Notes: generated by a model from the letters alone, not told the origin. A stretch of 14,735 bases of DNA from H111-94 sp034436045 (GCA_034436045.1 DAOTVZ010000293.1:1-14735); one strand, 5' to 3'. Counted from the first letter of the stretch, positions 6,596 through 14,270 are shown. A program made the numbers and translations.

Positions 6596-8470
6596 ATGAA
6601 GGGGATTGAAGGTTCAACACTGGGACGCTATGAATTGCGCCGACGCATCGCGCACGGAGGAATGTCCGAGGTCTACCTTGGTTATGACCGGCGTGTACGT
6701 CGGCGTGTCGCTATCAAGGTTCTTTATGGCAGCGATGAGCCTTTCGTGCGGCGTTTTGAGCGTGAGGCGCTGGCCATCGGTGCGCTCTCTCACGATCATA
6801 TTCTTCCTCTCTACGACTTTGGAGAACAACGCCCCTGGTATTATCTTGTCATGCCCTATGTCGAGGGTGGAACATTACGCGACTACCTATTAAAACGCGG
6901 GCACCTTACCTTAGAAGAGGCGGGAAGTTTTTTAGAGCAGATTGCCTCGGCTCTCCAGTATGCCCATGAACACGATGTCGTTCACCGTGACGTCAAGCCC
7001 TCGAATATCTTGCTACGCCTTGACGGATATGCCTACCTGGGCGACTTTGGCCTGGCAAAAGCCAAACAGGAGGCCGAGTCGCTCACACATGCGGGCACGA
7101 TGGTAGGCACACCTGAATACATGTCACCGGAACAATCTAATGGCACCTGCGATTATCGCGGTGACATCTACTCGCTTGGTGTCATTCTCTATCATATGCT
7201 GACCGGTCGTGTCCCTTTTACGGCAGAAACTCCGGTTGCTATCTTGCTCAAGCACATCCAGCTCCCCCCGCCATCGCCGCAGCAATTCAACGAGGAGATC
7301 ACGCCCGCTATTGAGCAGGTTATCTTGAAGGCGCTGGCCAAAAATCCTGCCGACCGCTACCAGGAGGCATACGCGCTATCTGTTGCTTATAAAGAGGCAC
7401 TACAGCATAAAACACTTATAACCAACATCACTGCTGTATCAACGCATGTGCAACCTTCAGAGCTATTGGGAGAAGATATCGAAACACACGTTCCCGATCA
7501 TACAGATGGAGAAGCAGAAGCGGAAACCGCCCTTTCATCCACTAATACCGCTCCTTTCGACGACGCGACGTTGCATAAGCATATGTCGGCAACCAGAGCG
7601 CCGCGCCTCTTTCCACTGATCCCATTAGCCCATCTTACACCCCAAATCTTTACACCCATGCCCGCCAAAGCTACACAAAGGGCCAAACGCCCCATCTTTA
7701 TCGTGCTCCTATGCCTGTTTTTACTGCTTCTGGCTGCCTCAGTCACCCTCTTGTGGCCTGCACACGCCTCTCCTTTACACCAGGCAAGTACCACTCCAAC
7801 GAGTACCAGTTGGCAACGCCAGGCCACTGCAACCGCCGCTACACAGGCCACCGCTCAGACAATGCTGGCCGAGCAGGCGCGCGTGCAGGCTACGGCGGGC
7901 ATTACCGCCGGTATCGGTGCCGGCCCTACGCTCTATGAGGACTCTATGACCACACCCGGCAAAGGCTGGCTTAACGATGGTGATCAATGCTACTTTGCTG
8001 CCGATGGCTACCATGTGCATAGCGCTACCGCGCATACTATCGCCTGGTGCTATACCAGTCAACAGCGTTTCTCAAACATAGTGATTACCGCCCAGGCCCG
8101 CTTACTTTACGGCGCTCTGTATGGCATCGTCTTCCGACTTCAACCCTCTGGCAAGGACTTTTATGCGCTTGAACTTAACAGCCAGGGCGACTATCGCTTC
8201 GTGCGCGCACATGGCAACAACCCCTTGAACTGGCTCACGCTGATAGATTGGACGCCCTGCTCCGCTATTCTCACCGGTTATCAGCAAACTAACACCTTGC
8301 TCATTATTGCGCATAATCATCAATTTAGCTTTTACATTAATAGACAGCTAGTTATCACGTCCTACACAGATAGCACTTATAGCACCGGCTATATTGGCTT
8401 CCTGGTCGGCAGCGACAGGAGCGGCGGAGCTGAAGCAGTCTTCAACCAGCTCTGGGTCTTTCAAAAATGA
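6596..8470 (+). CDS. Membrane-anchored Hanks-type Ser/Thr protein kinase with jelly-roll-like ectodomain
   Basis: Receptor-like kinase of 624 residues from the ATG at 6596, which has GAGG nine bases upstream; an ATG at 6587 abuts that GAGG and is less likely. Kinase domain ~10-270: glycine loop IAHGGMSEVY (first Gly replaced by Ala), Lys41 in VAIKV, HRD at 130-132 with catalytic Asp132 and VKPSN following, DFG at 150-152, and GTPEYMSPEQ as the substrate-binding end of the activation loop. A Thr/Ser-rich juxtamembrane linker follows. One membrane helix lies at ~367-387. A Thr/Ala/Gln stalk leads to an ectodomain (~445-624) with alternating strands and three Cys (465, 485, 555). This ectodomain resembles the DUF1080/laminin-G-like domains often found on Ktedonobacteria kinases (recalled, not searched). 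It may sense glycans or cell envelope state; the ligand is unknown. Confidence 0.93.
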   Translation: MKGIEGSTLGRYELRRRIAHGGMSEVYLGYDRRVRRRVAIKVLYGSDEPFVRRFEREALAIGALSHDHILPLYDFGEQRPWYYLVMPYVEGGTLRDYLLKRGHLTLEEAGSFLEQIASALQYAHEHDVVHRDVKPSNILLRLDGYAYLGDFGLAKAKQEAESLTHAGTMVGTPEYMSPEQSNGTCDYRGDIYSLGVILYHMLTGRVPFTAETPVAILLKHIQLPPPSPQQFNEEITPAIEQVILKALAKNPADRYQEAYALSVAYKEALQHKTLITNITAVSTHVQPSELLGEDIETHVPDHTDGEAEAETALSSTNTAPFDDATLHKHMSATRAPRLFPLIPLAHLTPQIFTPMPAKATQRAKRPIFIVLLCLFLLLLAASVTLLWPAHASPLHQASTTPTSTSWQRQATATAATQATAQTMLAEQARVQATAGITAGIGAGPTLYEDSMTTPGKGWLNDGDQCYFAADGYHVHSATAHTIAWCYTSQQRFSNIVITAQARLLYGALYGIVFRLQPSGKDFYALELNSQGDYRFVRAHGNNPLNWLTLIDWTPCSAILTGYQQTNTLLIIAHNHQFSFYINRQLVITSYTDSTYSTGYIGFLVGSDRSGGAEAVFNQLWVFQK

Positions 8471-8596
8471 CGTAACTTATCTTACCCAAATGCTAAGCTT
8501 CCCGTCATCCCTTAATGGTGGTACCTTAAGAGGGCAACCAGGCTACCAACTAAAGAAGTGAGGAAACAAATTATGTCACTTTCTTGTTACTATCTA

Positions 8597-8605
8597 TGGC
8601 ATAAT
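8597..8605 (+). promoter_or_regulatory. Extended -10 promoter candidate for the folK fusion gene
   Basis: TGG followed by CATAAT (8600-8605), 5 of 6 matches to the -10 consensus with the extended TGn. No good -35 is seen. Transcription would begin near 8612, giving a ~24-base leader that contains the GAGAGAGGA ribosome binding site. Confidence 0.4.
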
Positions 8606-8635
8606 CAAACTTGTTGAGAGAGGACCTTTTTCACG

Positions 8636-10153
8636 ATGTCTTACACTCTTTCCTCGCCACTGTTTCCGGTAGATGAACAAACCGTGGCAACCCATACAAT
8701 TTATCTTGCTTTAGGTTCAAACCTTGGTGACCGTCGTGGTTATCTTTCCACTGCACTCCAGCGCCTGCGGGAGATTATCGATATACATGCTATCTCATCT
8801 GTCTACGAAACCGAGCCGGTGGGTTATCTCGATCAACCGAAGTTTCTCAATATGGTTTGTAGTGGCAAAACCGGCCTCGATCCGGTAACGCTGCTCCAGG
8901 CGGTCAAGGCCATTGAGGTCGAAGTAGGACGGCAACCGACATTCCGCAATGGGCCACGTGCCATCGATATAGATATTCTTTTCTATGATGATCTGATCCT
9001 CGATCAGGAAAAGCTAACCATTCCACACCCACGCATGAACGAGCGCGCCTTTGTGCTGGTACCACTGGCCGAGATCGCCCCTGATGTCATCGATCCGGTT
9101 AGCAGACGTAGCGTGCAGGAACTGGCCGAGGCCGTTGATCAGCGGGGTGTTATCAAGCTGGCCCCTGACCTGCGCATTACATTGCAGCGCGATATTCAGA
9201 ATGGTCGCCCGACTGTTTCAGTGCGGCTCGGTCGCGTCGGCGTCGTCGGCATCCGTAAAGCCCTCTTGTTAGGTACTTCTGGACGTGAACGCTGGTTCGA
9301 TGCCAGCTTCGATCTCTACGCTGACCTCAACTCGACGCAAACCGGCGTGCATATGTCGCGTTTCAATGATGCCCTGGAGGAGGTGCTGGAAGAACTGGCG
9401 GTCAGTAGCTGGCCACGCATCGAGGAACTGGCCGAGGCCATTGCACGTGCCATCGTGGTGCGGCAAAAGGTTTCACGCGCGGAGGTGCATATTCGCACCA
9501 GCTACCCGATGCAAAAGTGGACACCCGTTTCCGGTCGCCGCACACAGGAGGTCTACGGCCTGCTGGCACAAGCGGTCGCCACACGCGAAGGCAGCAAACG
9601 CATGATCGGTGTTGAAGTTGAGGGTATGGTCGCCTGTCCATGTGCGCAAGACATGATTCACTCTTTTGCGCGCCTGCGCCTGCAGGAAGAGGGCTTTGAA
9701 GACGATACCATCGATAAGATGCTCAGCGTCACCCCACTGGCGACGCACAACCAGCGCGGACGCGCCACGCTGATGATCGGCACGCACCAGGAAATTGACG
9801 CCGCCGAACTCATCGCCATCGTTGAAAGCGCAATGAGTTCGGAAAACTACGCGCTACTTAAACGCCCTGACGAATTGTACATCGTCAATAAGGCACATGC
9901 CAATCCGCGCTTCGTTGAGGATGTGACCCGTGAAATCTTGCGAGCGGTCGTAGACCGCTATAACGAGCTAGCCGACGACACCTTTGTCTGGGTTCATCAG
10001 CGCAACGAGGAAACAATTCACAAATACGATGTCGAAGCTGAAGGTTGGGGCACGTTACGCGAATTGCGCGCGGAAATCCTTCACCAGGATACTATCGTAG
10101 AACATACCTCACAGGAGGAATGGTTCAGGCAGATTGACGCACATACAGCATAA
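8636..10153 (+). CDS. Bifunctional HPPK (FolK) fused to MptA/FolE2-type GTP cyclohydrolase
   Basis: A 505-residue two-domain pterin enzyme. Residues ~20-160 are 6-hydroxymethyl-dihydropterin pyrophosphokinase: ALGSNLGDR at 25-33, YETEPVGYLDQPKF at 57-70, GPRAIDIDILFYDD at 106-119, and PHPRMNERAFVLVPL. After a linker, residues ~190-490 form a GTP cyclohydrolase of the COG1469 family. This part has VGVVGIRK at 201-208, HMSRF at 239-243, the metal/catalytic MVACPCAQ at 331-338 (Cys334, Cys336), THNQRGR at 370-376, LKRPDE at 408-413 and ETIHKY at 459-464. It resembles archaeal MptA more than typical bacterial FolE2, judged from remembered MptA sequence. MptA makes a cyclic-phosphate dihydroneopterin, FolE2 the triphosphate; sequence alone does not settle which. 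The aldolase FolB, which acts between these steps, is absent here. Continuous frame, no sign of frameshift. ATG at 8636, ribosome site GAGAGAGGA. Confidence 0.92.
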   Translation: MSYTLSSPLFPVDEQTVATHTIYLALGSNLGDRRGYLSTALQRLREIIDIHAISSVYETEPVGYLDQPKFLNMVCSGKTGLDPVTLLQAVKAIEVEVGRQPTFRNGPRAIDIDILFYDDLILDQEKLTIPHPRMNERAFVLVPLAEIAPDVIDPVSRRSVQELAEAVDQRGVIKLAPDLRITLQRDIQNGRPTVSVRLGRVGVVGIRKALLLGTSGRERWFDASFDLYADLNSTQTGVHMSRFNDALEEVLEELAVSSWPRIEELAEAIARAIVVRQKVSRAEVHIRTSYPMQKWTPVSGRRTQEVYGLLAQAVATREGSKRMIGVEVEGMVACPCAQDMIHSFARLRLQEEGFEDDTIDKMLSVTPLATHNQRGRATLMIGTHQEIDAAELIAIVESAMSSENYALLKRPDELYIVNKAHANPRFVEDVTREILRAVVDRYNELADDTFVWVHQRNEETIHKYDVEAEGWGTLRELRAEILHQDTIVEHTSQEEWFRQIDAHTA

Positions 10154-10168
10154 AGAAAAGCAACAAAA

Positions 10169-10228
10169 GGATAGCGTTTGTAAGATAATCAGCACACAAC
10201 AAATTATCCCTCTTAACAAACGCTATCC
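10169..10228. repeat. Large imperfect inverted repeat upstream of rsfS
   Basis: Left arm 10169-10189 and right arm 10203-10228 are complementary: a 13-bp perfect outer stem (GGATAGCGTTTGT with ACAAACGCTATCC), one bulged base, 4 bp, a 4-base bulge and a further 4 bp, with a 13-base loop. There is no T-run on its plus-strand exit. On the minus-strand exit there is a T-rich tail, but no minus-strand gene reads into it. The rsfS -35 box lies within the right arm. Confidence 0.8.
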
Positions 10229-10242
10229 CATCATGCTATAAT
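10213..10242 (+). promoter_or_regulatory. rsfS promoter
   Basis: TTAACA at 10213-10218 (5 of 6 matches to the -35 consensus), an 18-base spacer and consensus TATAAT at 10237-10242 with an extended TGC. This is the best promoter in the window. Transcription would begin near 10249, ~75 bases before the GTG start. The -35 is inside the right arm of the inverted repeat, so a protein bound to the repeat would be placed to block RNA polymerase. Confidence 0.65.
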
Positions 10243-10323
10243 GCGGATACGAAAGCGAAGCTATAAACAGCGCTATGTATACAACGGCGTAGCGCCTAGA
10301 ATGAGATACTATAGGGAGCATTT

Positions 10324-10683
10324 GTGAAGGGAGTTTTGTTAGATTCTGCACAGGTCGCACGAGCAGCAGTGCATATCGCGGCAGATAAAAAAGCAGAGGA
10401 TATTCTTTTGCTGGATGTACGCGATCTCACGCCTATCGCGGATTACTTTGTGATTTGTAATGGCAATAATCTGCGTCAAGTTCAAGCTATTGCGGACGCA
10501 CTCGATGACGAACTGACCAAACAGGGAATTAAACCACTCTCGCGTGAAGGTGCAGCCGACTCAGGCTGGATTTTAATGGATTTTGGCGACATCATTGTCC
10601 ACGTCTTTGGACCGAAAGAACGCGAATACTACCGGCTCGAACGCCTCTGGAGTGAGGCAAAAACGGTCGTATACCTGCAATAA
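10324..10683 (+). CDS. rsfS: Ribosome silencing factor RsfS (Iojap/YbeB)
   Basis: Binds ribosomal protein uL14 on the 50S subunit and blocks joining to the 30S, lowering translation in starvation. The 119-residue length is typical. Family landmarks are visible: LLLDVRDLTPIADYFVICNG near residues 28-47, a helical QVQAIADALDDEL segment, GAADSGWILMDFGDIIVHVF at about 76-95, and EYYRLERLW at 100-108. The start is GTG at 10324, with GGGAG five bases upstream. It is followed after about 20 bases by a small membrane-protein gene that is probably cotranscribed. The nadD gene often found next to rsfS in bacteria is not present. Confidence 0.96.
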   Translation: MKGVLLDSAQVARAAVHIAADKKAEDILLLDVRDLTPIADYFVICNGNNLRQVQAIADALDDELTKQGIKPLSREGAADSGWILMDFGDIIVHVFGPKEREYYRLERLWSEAKTVVYLQ

Positions 10684-10704
10684 TCAATAGAGAAGGTGAC
10701 AACG

Positions 10705-10887
10705 ATGACATTTTTTCGCAATCGGATGTTTCTTGAGGGCATCGCATTAGGAGGTATCTGTGGCATCATCATTGGGTCCATTATCGCTTTTACGCTGGGT
10801 GAAAGTAGCGTAGAAGCTGTAAGGCGTCTCATGGATGAGAGGTTTCCACGCAAACGTGCCATCCCCTTCAAATACCTCTCTCAATAA
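10705..10887 (+). CDS. Small single-pass membrane protein
   Basis: A 60-residue protein from ATG 10705, with AGAAGG eight bases upstream; the in-frame GTG at 10696 overlaps that site and is less likely. Residues ~9-32 form a Gly/Ile-rich membrane helix with GxxxG-like spacing (GIALGGICGIIIGSIIAF). The helix is followed by a short amphipathic, positively charged tail (VRRLMDERFPRKR). The layout (short N-terminal segment, helix, charged cytoplasmic tail) recalls YtxH-like small proteins, but I cannot assign it to that family. It lies directly after rsfS. Function unknown; the Gly-rich helix could favour self-association. Confidence 0.65.
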   Translation: MTFFRNRMFLEGIALGGICGIIIGSIIAFTLGESSVEAVRRLMDERFPRKRAIPFKYLSQ

Positions 10888-10952
10888 GGATGCCCATCTG
10901 CTATGTGCCCCCCGCGTAAATAGTGGGCAGCATTGATCCAAGCGTGCATAGT

Positions 10953-10958
10953 TATAAT
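10953..10958 (+). promoter_or_regulatory. -10 promoter candidate for the lamin-tail gene
   Basis: Consensus TATAAT; the -35 is not clear (TTGATC at 10933-10938 is too close at 14 bases). Transcription would begin near 10965, before the preferred GTG start at 11010 and its GAAGAGG site. Confidence 0.35.
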
Positions 10959-11009
10959 ACTTAAATATTGACAGATTTATTTACCTCCGTGATGGAAGAG
11001 GTGGTTTGC

Positions 11010-11882
11010 GTGCGGCCTTTAACTGTTAGTTGCTGCGTCTGTTTCCTGCTGCTCACTATAACTACTCAGTGGGTACCAGCGACTTCAGGTTCAACGCATG
11101 GTTGCGCACCCCTCGTCCCTCCCCCTGTTCCAGGCCCACTAGTTTTGCCACTACCCACACCCGGCGCGCTCTTCATCAACGAAATTTTGCTCCAATCCCG
11201 CACCAGTTGGACATGTCCACCCGGCCCTGTATATTCAAATCCCGCCTGGGTTGAAATCTATAATGCACAGAATCAGGCGCTAGACCTTTATGCCGCACAC
11301 GCTAGTCTGGATTGCGGTCCTGGGACAGCAGTCTTTAAGTTCCCCATCGGTAGCGCCATCGCTGCACACGGTTTTCTCACCCTCTTTCCTACCAGTAATA
11401 GCTTCTTTTCAGGCATAAAAAACTCAATATTGCGTTTGCTTATTCAGGGCATCAGCGTTGATACTGTCACCATACCTCCAGTACCACCAGAACAATCCTA
11501 TGCGCGCATTCCTGATGGTGGCAATCAATGGCAGATCACAACCCACCCCACTATCGACAGTAGTAATACAGGCACTACCCCACCATCACCACCAGGCGGC
11601 GCTGGTGGTAATGGCGCTAGTGGTAATAGTGATTCTGGTGGCTCTCCAGGAAGCACCACGGCTACACAGCCTGCCTGGTCAAACATGCATTTTCCAACGC
11701 CGACTCCTGCCGCGTCTACTGTTGTCGCTACCAGCACATCTGTTGTTCAGATCACTGCTGTCAATAGCACGAACACAGCAACGTCTCCAACCGATATACC
11801 CCGCAAAATACTCCTGACTGTGTTAGTGATCGCTTTCGGATTGACCTTGCTCTGGTGCTGGCGTCAATTTCGTTCACCGTAA
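11010..11882 (+). CDS. Secreted, C-terminally membrane-anchored lamin-tail domain (LTD) protein
   Basis: A 290-residue surface protein. The start chosen is GTG at 11010, because GAAGAGG ends eight bases upstream and the product then opens with a normal signal peptide (MRPL, then a Cys/Leu/Ile core at 5-18). A TTG at 10968 in the same frame would give a poor signal. A Pro-rich linker (33-52) leads to a lamin-tail domain at ~52-188: FINEILL at 55-61, WVEIYNAQNQALDL at 80-93, FPIGSAIAAHGFLTL at 111-125, and SYARIPDGGNQW at 163-174. Bacterial LTD proteins are usually exported, often with nucleases or adhesins; this one has no catalytic partner. A Gly/Ser/Pro/Thr-rich stalk (189-262) follows, then one membrane helix (266-284) and a short basic tail, with no LPXTG. 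It probably displays the domain outside the cell. Ligand unknown. Confidence 0.82.
   Translation: MRPLTVSCCVCFLLLTITTQWVPATSGSTHGCAPLVPPPVPGPLVLPLPTPGALFINEILLQSRTSWTCPPGPVYSNPAWVEIYNAQNQALDLYAAHASLDCGPGTAVFKFPIGSAIAAHGFLTLFPTSNSFFSGIKNSILRLLIQGISVDTVTIPPVPPEQSYARIPDGGNQWQITTHPTIDSSNTGTTPPSPPGGAGGNGASGNSDSGGSPGSTTATQPAWSNMHFPTPTPAASTVVATSTSVVQITAVNSTNTATSPTDIPRKILLTVLVIAFGLTLLWCWRQFRSP
11208..11219. repeat. Palindrome TGGACATGTCCA inside the lamin-tail gene
   Basis: Perfect 12-base palindrome, identical to the copy at the mutY start. Here it encodes Trp-Thr-Cys-Pro at residues 67-70, so its presence may be due to coding alone. Confidence 0.5.
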
Positions 11883-11921
11883 GGCTCACTATAATCAATC
11901 ATTCCCTGAATATAGTCTGTC

Positions 11922-11949
11922 TTCACACTTCGGCAAGATATGCTAATAT
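11922..11949 (+). promoter_or_regulatory. Promoter candidate for the rRNA methyltransferase gene
   Basis: TTCACA at 11922-11927 (5 of 6 to -35), 16-base spacer, TAATAT at 11944-11949 with extended TGC. Transcription would begin near 11956. A short inverted repeat, AGATAT/ATATCT (11936-11951), overlaps the -10. A second TATAAT at 11890-11895 is an alternative. Confidence 0.45.
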
Positions 11950-11992
11950 CTCCGCAAGTATTGCAAAAAGAAGGTAAAGCGAGAGAGCTACG

Positions 11993-13090
11993 TTGGATAA
12001 AGAGGATCTTCTTCTCATCACTGCCCACACTGAATTCTTGCAGGCGGCCATCGCGGAATTGCAACACATTGATGCTCGTCTGGAATATGTTAAAACTATC
12101 ACGCCAGAAATTGCCCTCTGCCGTGTGCCCGACAGCATTCCTACCATGCGCAAAATCGGGCAGGCTCATCCCACGTTCGTGCGCCACCTGGCACCTGTCC
12201 AGCGCATCATTGAGATCGCCAATAGTGAGCAGGACATTGGCCAAATGGCGCTCGCCATCGCCACGCTGCCCACATTCACACAACTCCAGGCTGGTACCCA
12301 CTTTTCTGTGCAATCTCGCTTCACACAAACAGAACCGCCTATCAAACGTGCCTACACCACAGGACGAATCAACCGCGACCTCGCTGAAGCTTTCGCGGAG
12401 GAAACGGGGGCCATCGAGTCAATTAAAAAACCAGTCGTGGTCATCTCTATTCTTTGCACCGCCCATCACGCCTACCTCGGCATCTCCACCGCACAGGAAA
12501 ATTTGAGCAGTTGGCCCGGTGGGGCACGCCATTACGCGCAAACAGAAGAACAGATCAGTCGCGCGGAGTTCAAGCTGCTAGAGGCCCTGGAGGTCTTTGA
12601 AATAGCCCTCCCGACACATGGGCGGGCACTCGACCTGGGAGCTGCGCCAGGTGGATGGACGCGCATTCTCCTGGAAAAAGGGCTGTCCGTTATCGCTGTT
12701 GACCCGGCCCAACTCGACCCCCGCCTCGCAAACAAGCCCAAATTATTGCATTACCGGGGATATGCCGAGCAATTCATCCAGGAAGCTATAAACAGGCATC
12801 AGCGTTTCAATTTGATCGTTAATGATATGCGCATGGATGCTCGTGACGCCGCTCGTTTGCTGGTGAAGGCGGCAGCGTGCCTCTCCTCGGACGGCCTGGT
12901 CATCAGTACGCTCAAACTCCCACATAAAAGCGCAATCATGAACCCTCTCAGCATCTTCCACGAAGCTGAAGCTATTCTCCAACAAGGATATGATTTTATA
13001 CGCTCACGTCAACTCTTTCACAATCGGCAAGAGGTGACTGTGCTGGCCGCTCGGCCACGCATAACGCGACAGAGGGAATCTCCTAAATGA
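11993..13090 (+). CDS. RlmM/FtsJ-like rRNA 2'-O-ribose methyltransferase
   Basis: SAM-dependent RNA ribose methyltransferase, 365 residues. The N-terminal half (1-~175) looks like an RNA-binding THUMP-type region (FSVQSRF at 104-110). The C-terminal half is a Rossmann methyltransferase. SRAEFKLLEA at 189-198 gives Lys194, ALDLGAAPGGW at 212-222 is the SAM-binding motif I, and AVDPAQLD at 235-242 follows. VNDM gives Asp278, STLKLP gives Lys308, and NRQEVTVLA gives Glu347. Lys194-Asp278-Lys308-Glu347 forms the K-D-K-E tetrad of the FtsJ/RlmM group. E. coli RlmM methylates C2498 of 23S rRNA; the same target here is an inference. The start is TTG at 11993 with GAGAGAG five bases upstream. It overlaps the convergent M24 gene by 8 bases and sits ~1.5 kb from the 23S gene. 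Confidence 0.85.
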   Translation: MDKEDLLLITAHTEFLQAAIAELQHIDARLEYVKTITPEIALCRVPDSIPTMRKIGQAHPTFVRHLAPVQRIIEIANSEQDIGQMALAIATLPTFTQLQAGTHFSVQSRFTQTEPPIKRAYTTGRINRDLAEAFAEETGAIESIKKPVVVISILCTAHHAYLGISTAQENLSSWPGGARHYAQTEEQISRAEFKLLEALEVFEIALPTHGRALDLGAAPGGWTRILLEKGLSVIAVDPAQLDPRLANKPKLLHYRGYAEQFIQEAINRHQRFNLIVNDMRMDARDAARLLVKAAACLSSDGLVISTLKLPHKSAIMNPLSIFHEAEAILQQGYDFIRSRQLFHNRQEVTVLAARPRITRQRESPK

Positions 13091-14270
13091 GATATATCGC
13101 TTCTTGTGGTTGAGAAAACCATTCGCTGCCAGTAGACGTAATCAATACCTCATCTTCCTGACTCACGTAGCCATGCTCGGTCATTACCCCCAGTTCGAGC
13201 GTAAAAATAGAACCTTCTTCGAGGGGATAATAGGGCGTTTCTCCATAGCGCGCCCAACGTGGCCCCAACACGGGGCCACCATCATGAGCATGGCGTCCCA
13301 CACTATGACCAAGCGCATGTTGATACTCAGGATAACCGGCGTGCACCAGGTATGAACGGGCAGCTTCATCTACCTGCCAGCCCTGGATACCGGGGCGCAA
13401 CAAGGCTTTGCCAGCATCAATAGCTCCCTTCACCGCGTCAAACGCGCGCTGCACCACTGGAGAGCAGGTCTGCTCATTTCCCCTACGCACGTACCAGAGG
13501 CGCTGTAAATCCGAGCAGTACCCTTGATAACGCACACCCAGATCGATACTGGCAACAAACCCAGGTTCCAGGACAATATCTGTCGGCGCACCATGGCCAA
13601 AGAGCGTATGCGGGCCAAATTTTACGCCAGGACAGCTACTGTAAGACCAGGCCGCTCCCAGGTCACGTCGCTTCATCTCAGCATGAACCAGGTCGCCTAT
13701 CTCTCGTTCAGTAACCCCCGGATGCAGCGAGGATGTGATGAGTGCAAATAGCGCCTCTGTCTCCTTCAACGCCTCGCGCATAAGAGCCAGTTCTGCGACC
13801 GTCTTGCGCACTCTCAAACGCGCAATTAGCGGTGCTGATGAAACAAAACATGCAGGATAAGGAGTTCCTTTAAGGGCTTCAACGAGTTGCAGATACATTC
13901 CATGCGTTAATCCATCTGCTGCCACATCACCAATGGAATAATTGAGGGCGATAGAAGTGGGATGAAGACGTGTCAATGTCTCGACCAGAGAAGAAGCAAA
14001 ATTATCAACATAACCAATCACTGTCGTAAACAGACCAGATTGCCTTACCAGGTCATCATCATAACGGGCAACAATTGCAATACGATCACCATGCCTGGTA
14101 AGTAGGAAAACAGAAGGCCAGGTGAGATCATGATTGACGATCAGCTTAAGAGCAGGGTCCGGTATCTCATCTGTTTCGCGGACAAACAGTAACCAGCAAT
14201 CCAGATGAATTTCATTTAAAAGACGGATTGCCTGCCCTATCTTTTCCTGCTGTAATATTGTCTCTGTCAC
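13083..14270 (-). CDS. M24 family metallopeptidase (Xaa-Pro aminopeptidase/dipeptidase-like)
   Basis: Pita-bread-fold metallopeptidase, likely cleaving Xaa-Pro bonds at the N terminus of peptides in the cytoplasm. From the GTG at 14270 the protein has 395 residues: a creatinase-like N-terminal domain (~1-150) and a catalytic domain (~155-395). The five metal ligands are visible as Asp243 in SIDLG, Asp254 in CSDLQR, His322 in HALGHS, Glu359 in TLELG and Glu372 in SQEDEVL; RHAHDGG (326-332) is the usual follow-on. GGGAG seven to eight bases before the GTG supports this start. The frame extends upstream to 14381, but that extension passes through the promoter and the terminator-like hairpin and encodes an implausible Cys/Phe-rich leader. 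It is related to PepQ/PepP, but exact specificity is uncertain. Confidence 0.9.
   Translation of the reverse strand: MTETILQQEKIGQAIRLLNEIHLDCWLLFVRETDEIPDPALKLIVNHDLTWPSVFLLTRHGDRIAIVARYDDDLVRQSGLFTTVIGYVDNFASSLVETLTRLHPTSIALNYSIGDVAADGLTHGMYLQLVEALKGTPYPACFVSSAPLIARLRVRKTVAELALMREALKETEALFALITSSLHPGVTEREIGDLVHAEMKRRDLGAAWSYSSCPGVKFGPHTLFGHGAPTDIVLEPGFVASIDLGVRYQGYCSDLQRLWYVRRGNEQTCSPVVQRAFDAVKGAIDAGKALLRPGIQGWQVDEAARSYLVHAGYPEYQHALGHSVGRHAHDGGPVLGPRWARYGETPYYPLEEGSIFTLELGVMTEHGYVSQEDEVLITSTGSEWFSQPQEAIYLI

Noticed and set aside
8511..8530. GGTGGTACC inside a small hairpin, resembling the T-box antiterminator core
   Set aside because: There is no specifier stem, no downstream terminator and no amino-acid or tRNA-charging gene; only the short core matches, and it lies too close to the kinase stop for a full T-box leader.
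10169..10228. Inverted repeat read as the terminator of the folK fusion gene
   Set aside because: No T-run follows on the plus strand; the sequence runs directly into a promoter. A role as terminator for minus-strand transcripts is possible, but no minus-strand gene is there.
10968..11009. TTG start at 10968 for the lamin-tail protein
   Set aside because: It would sit only a few bases from the predicted transcription start with no ribosome binding site, and would place an acidic leader before an otherwise normal signal peptide.
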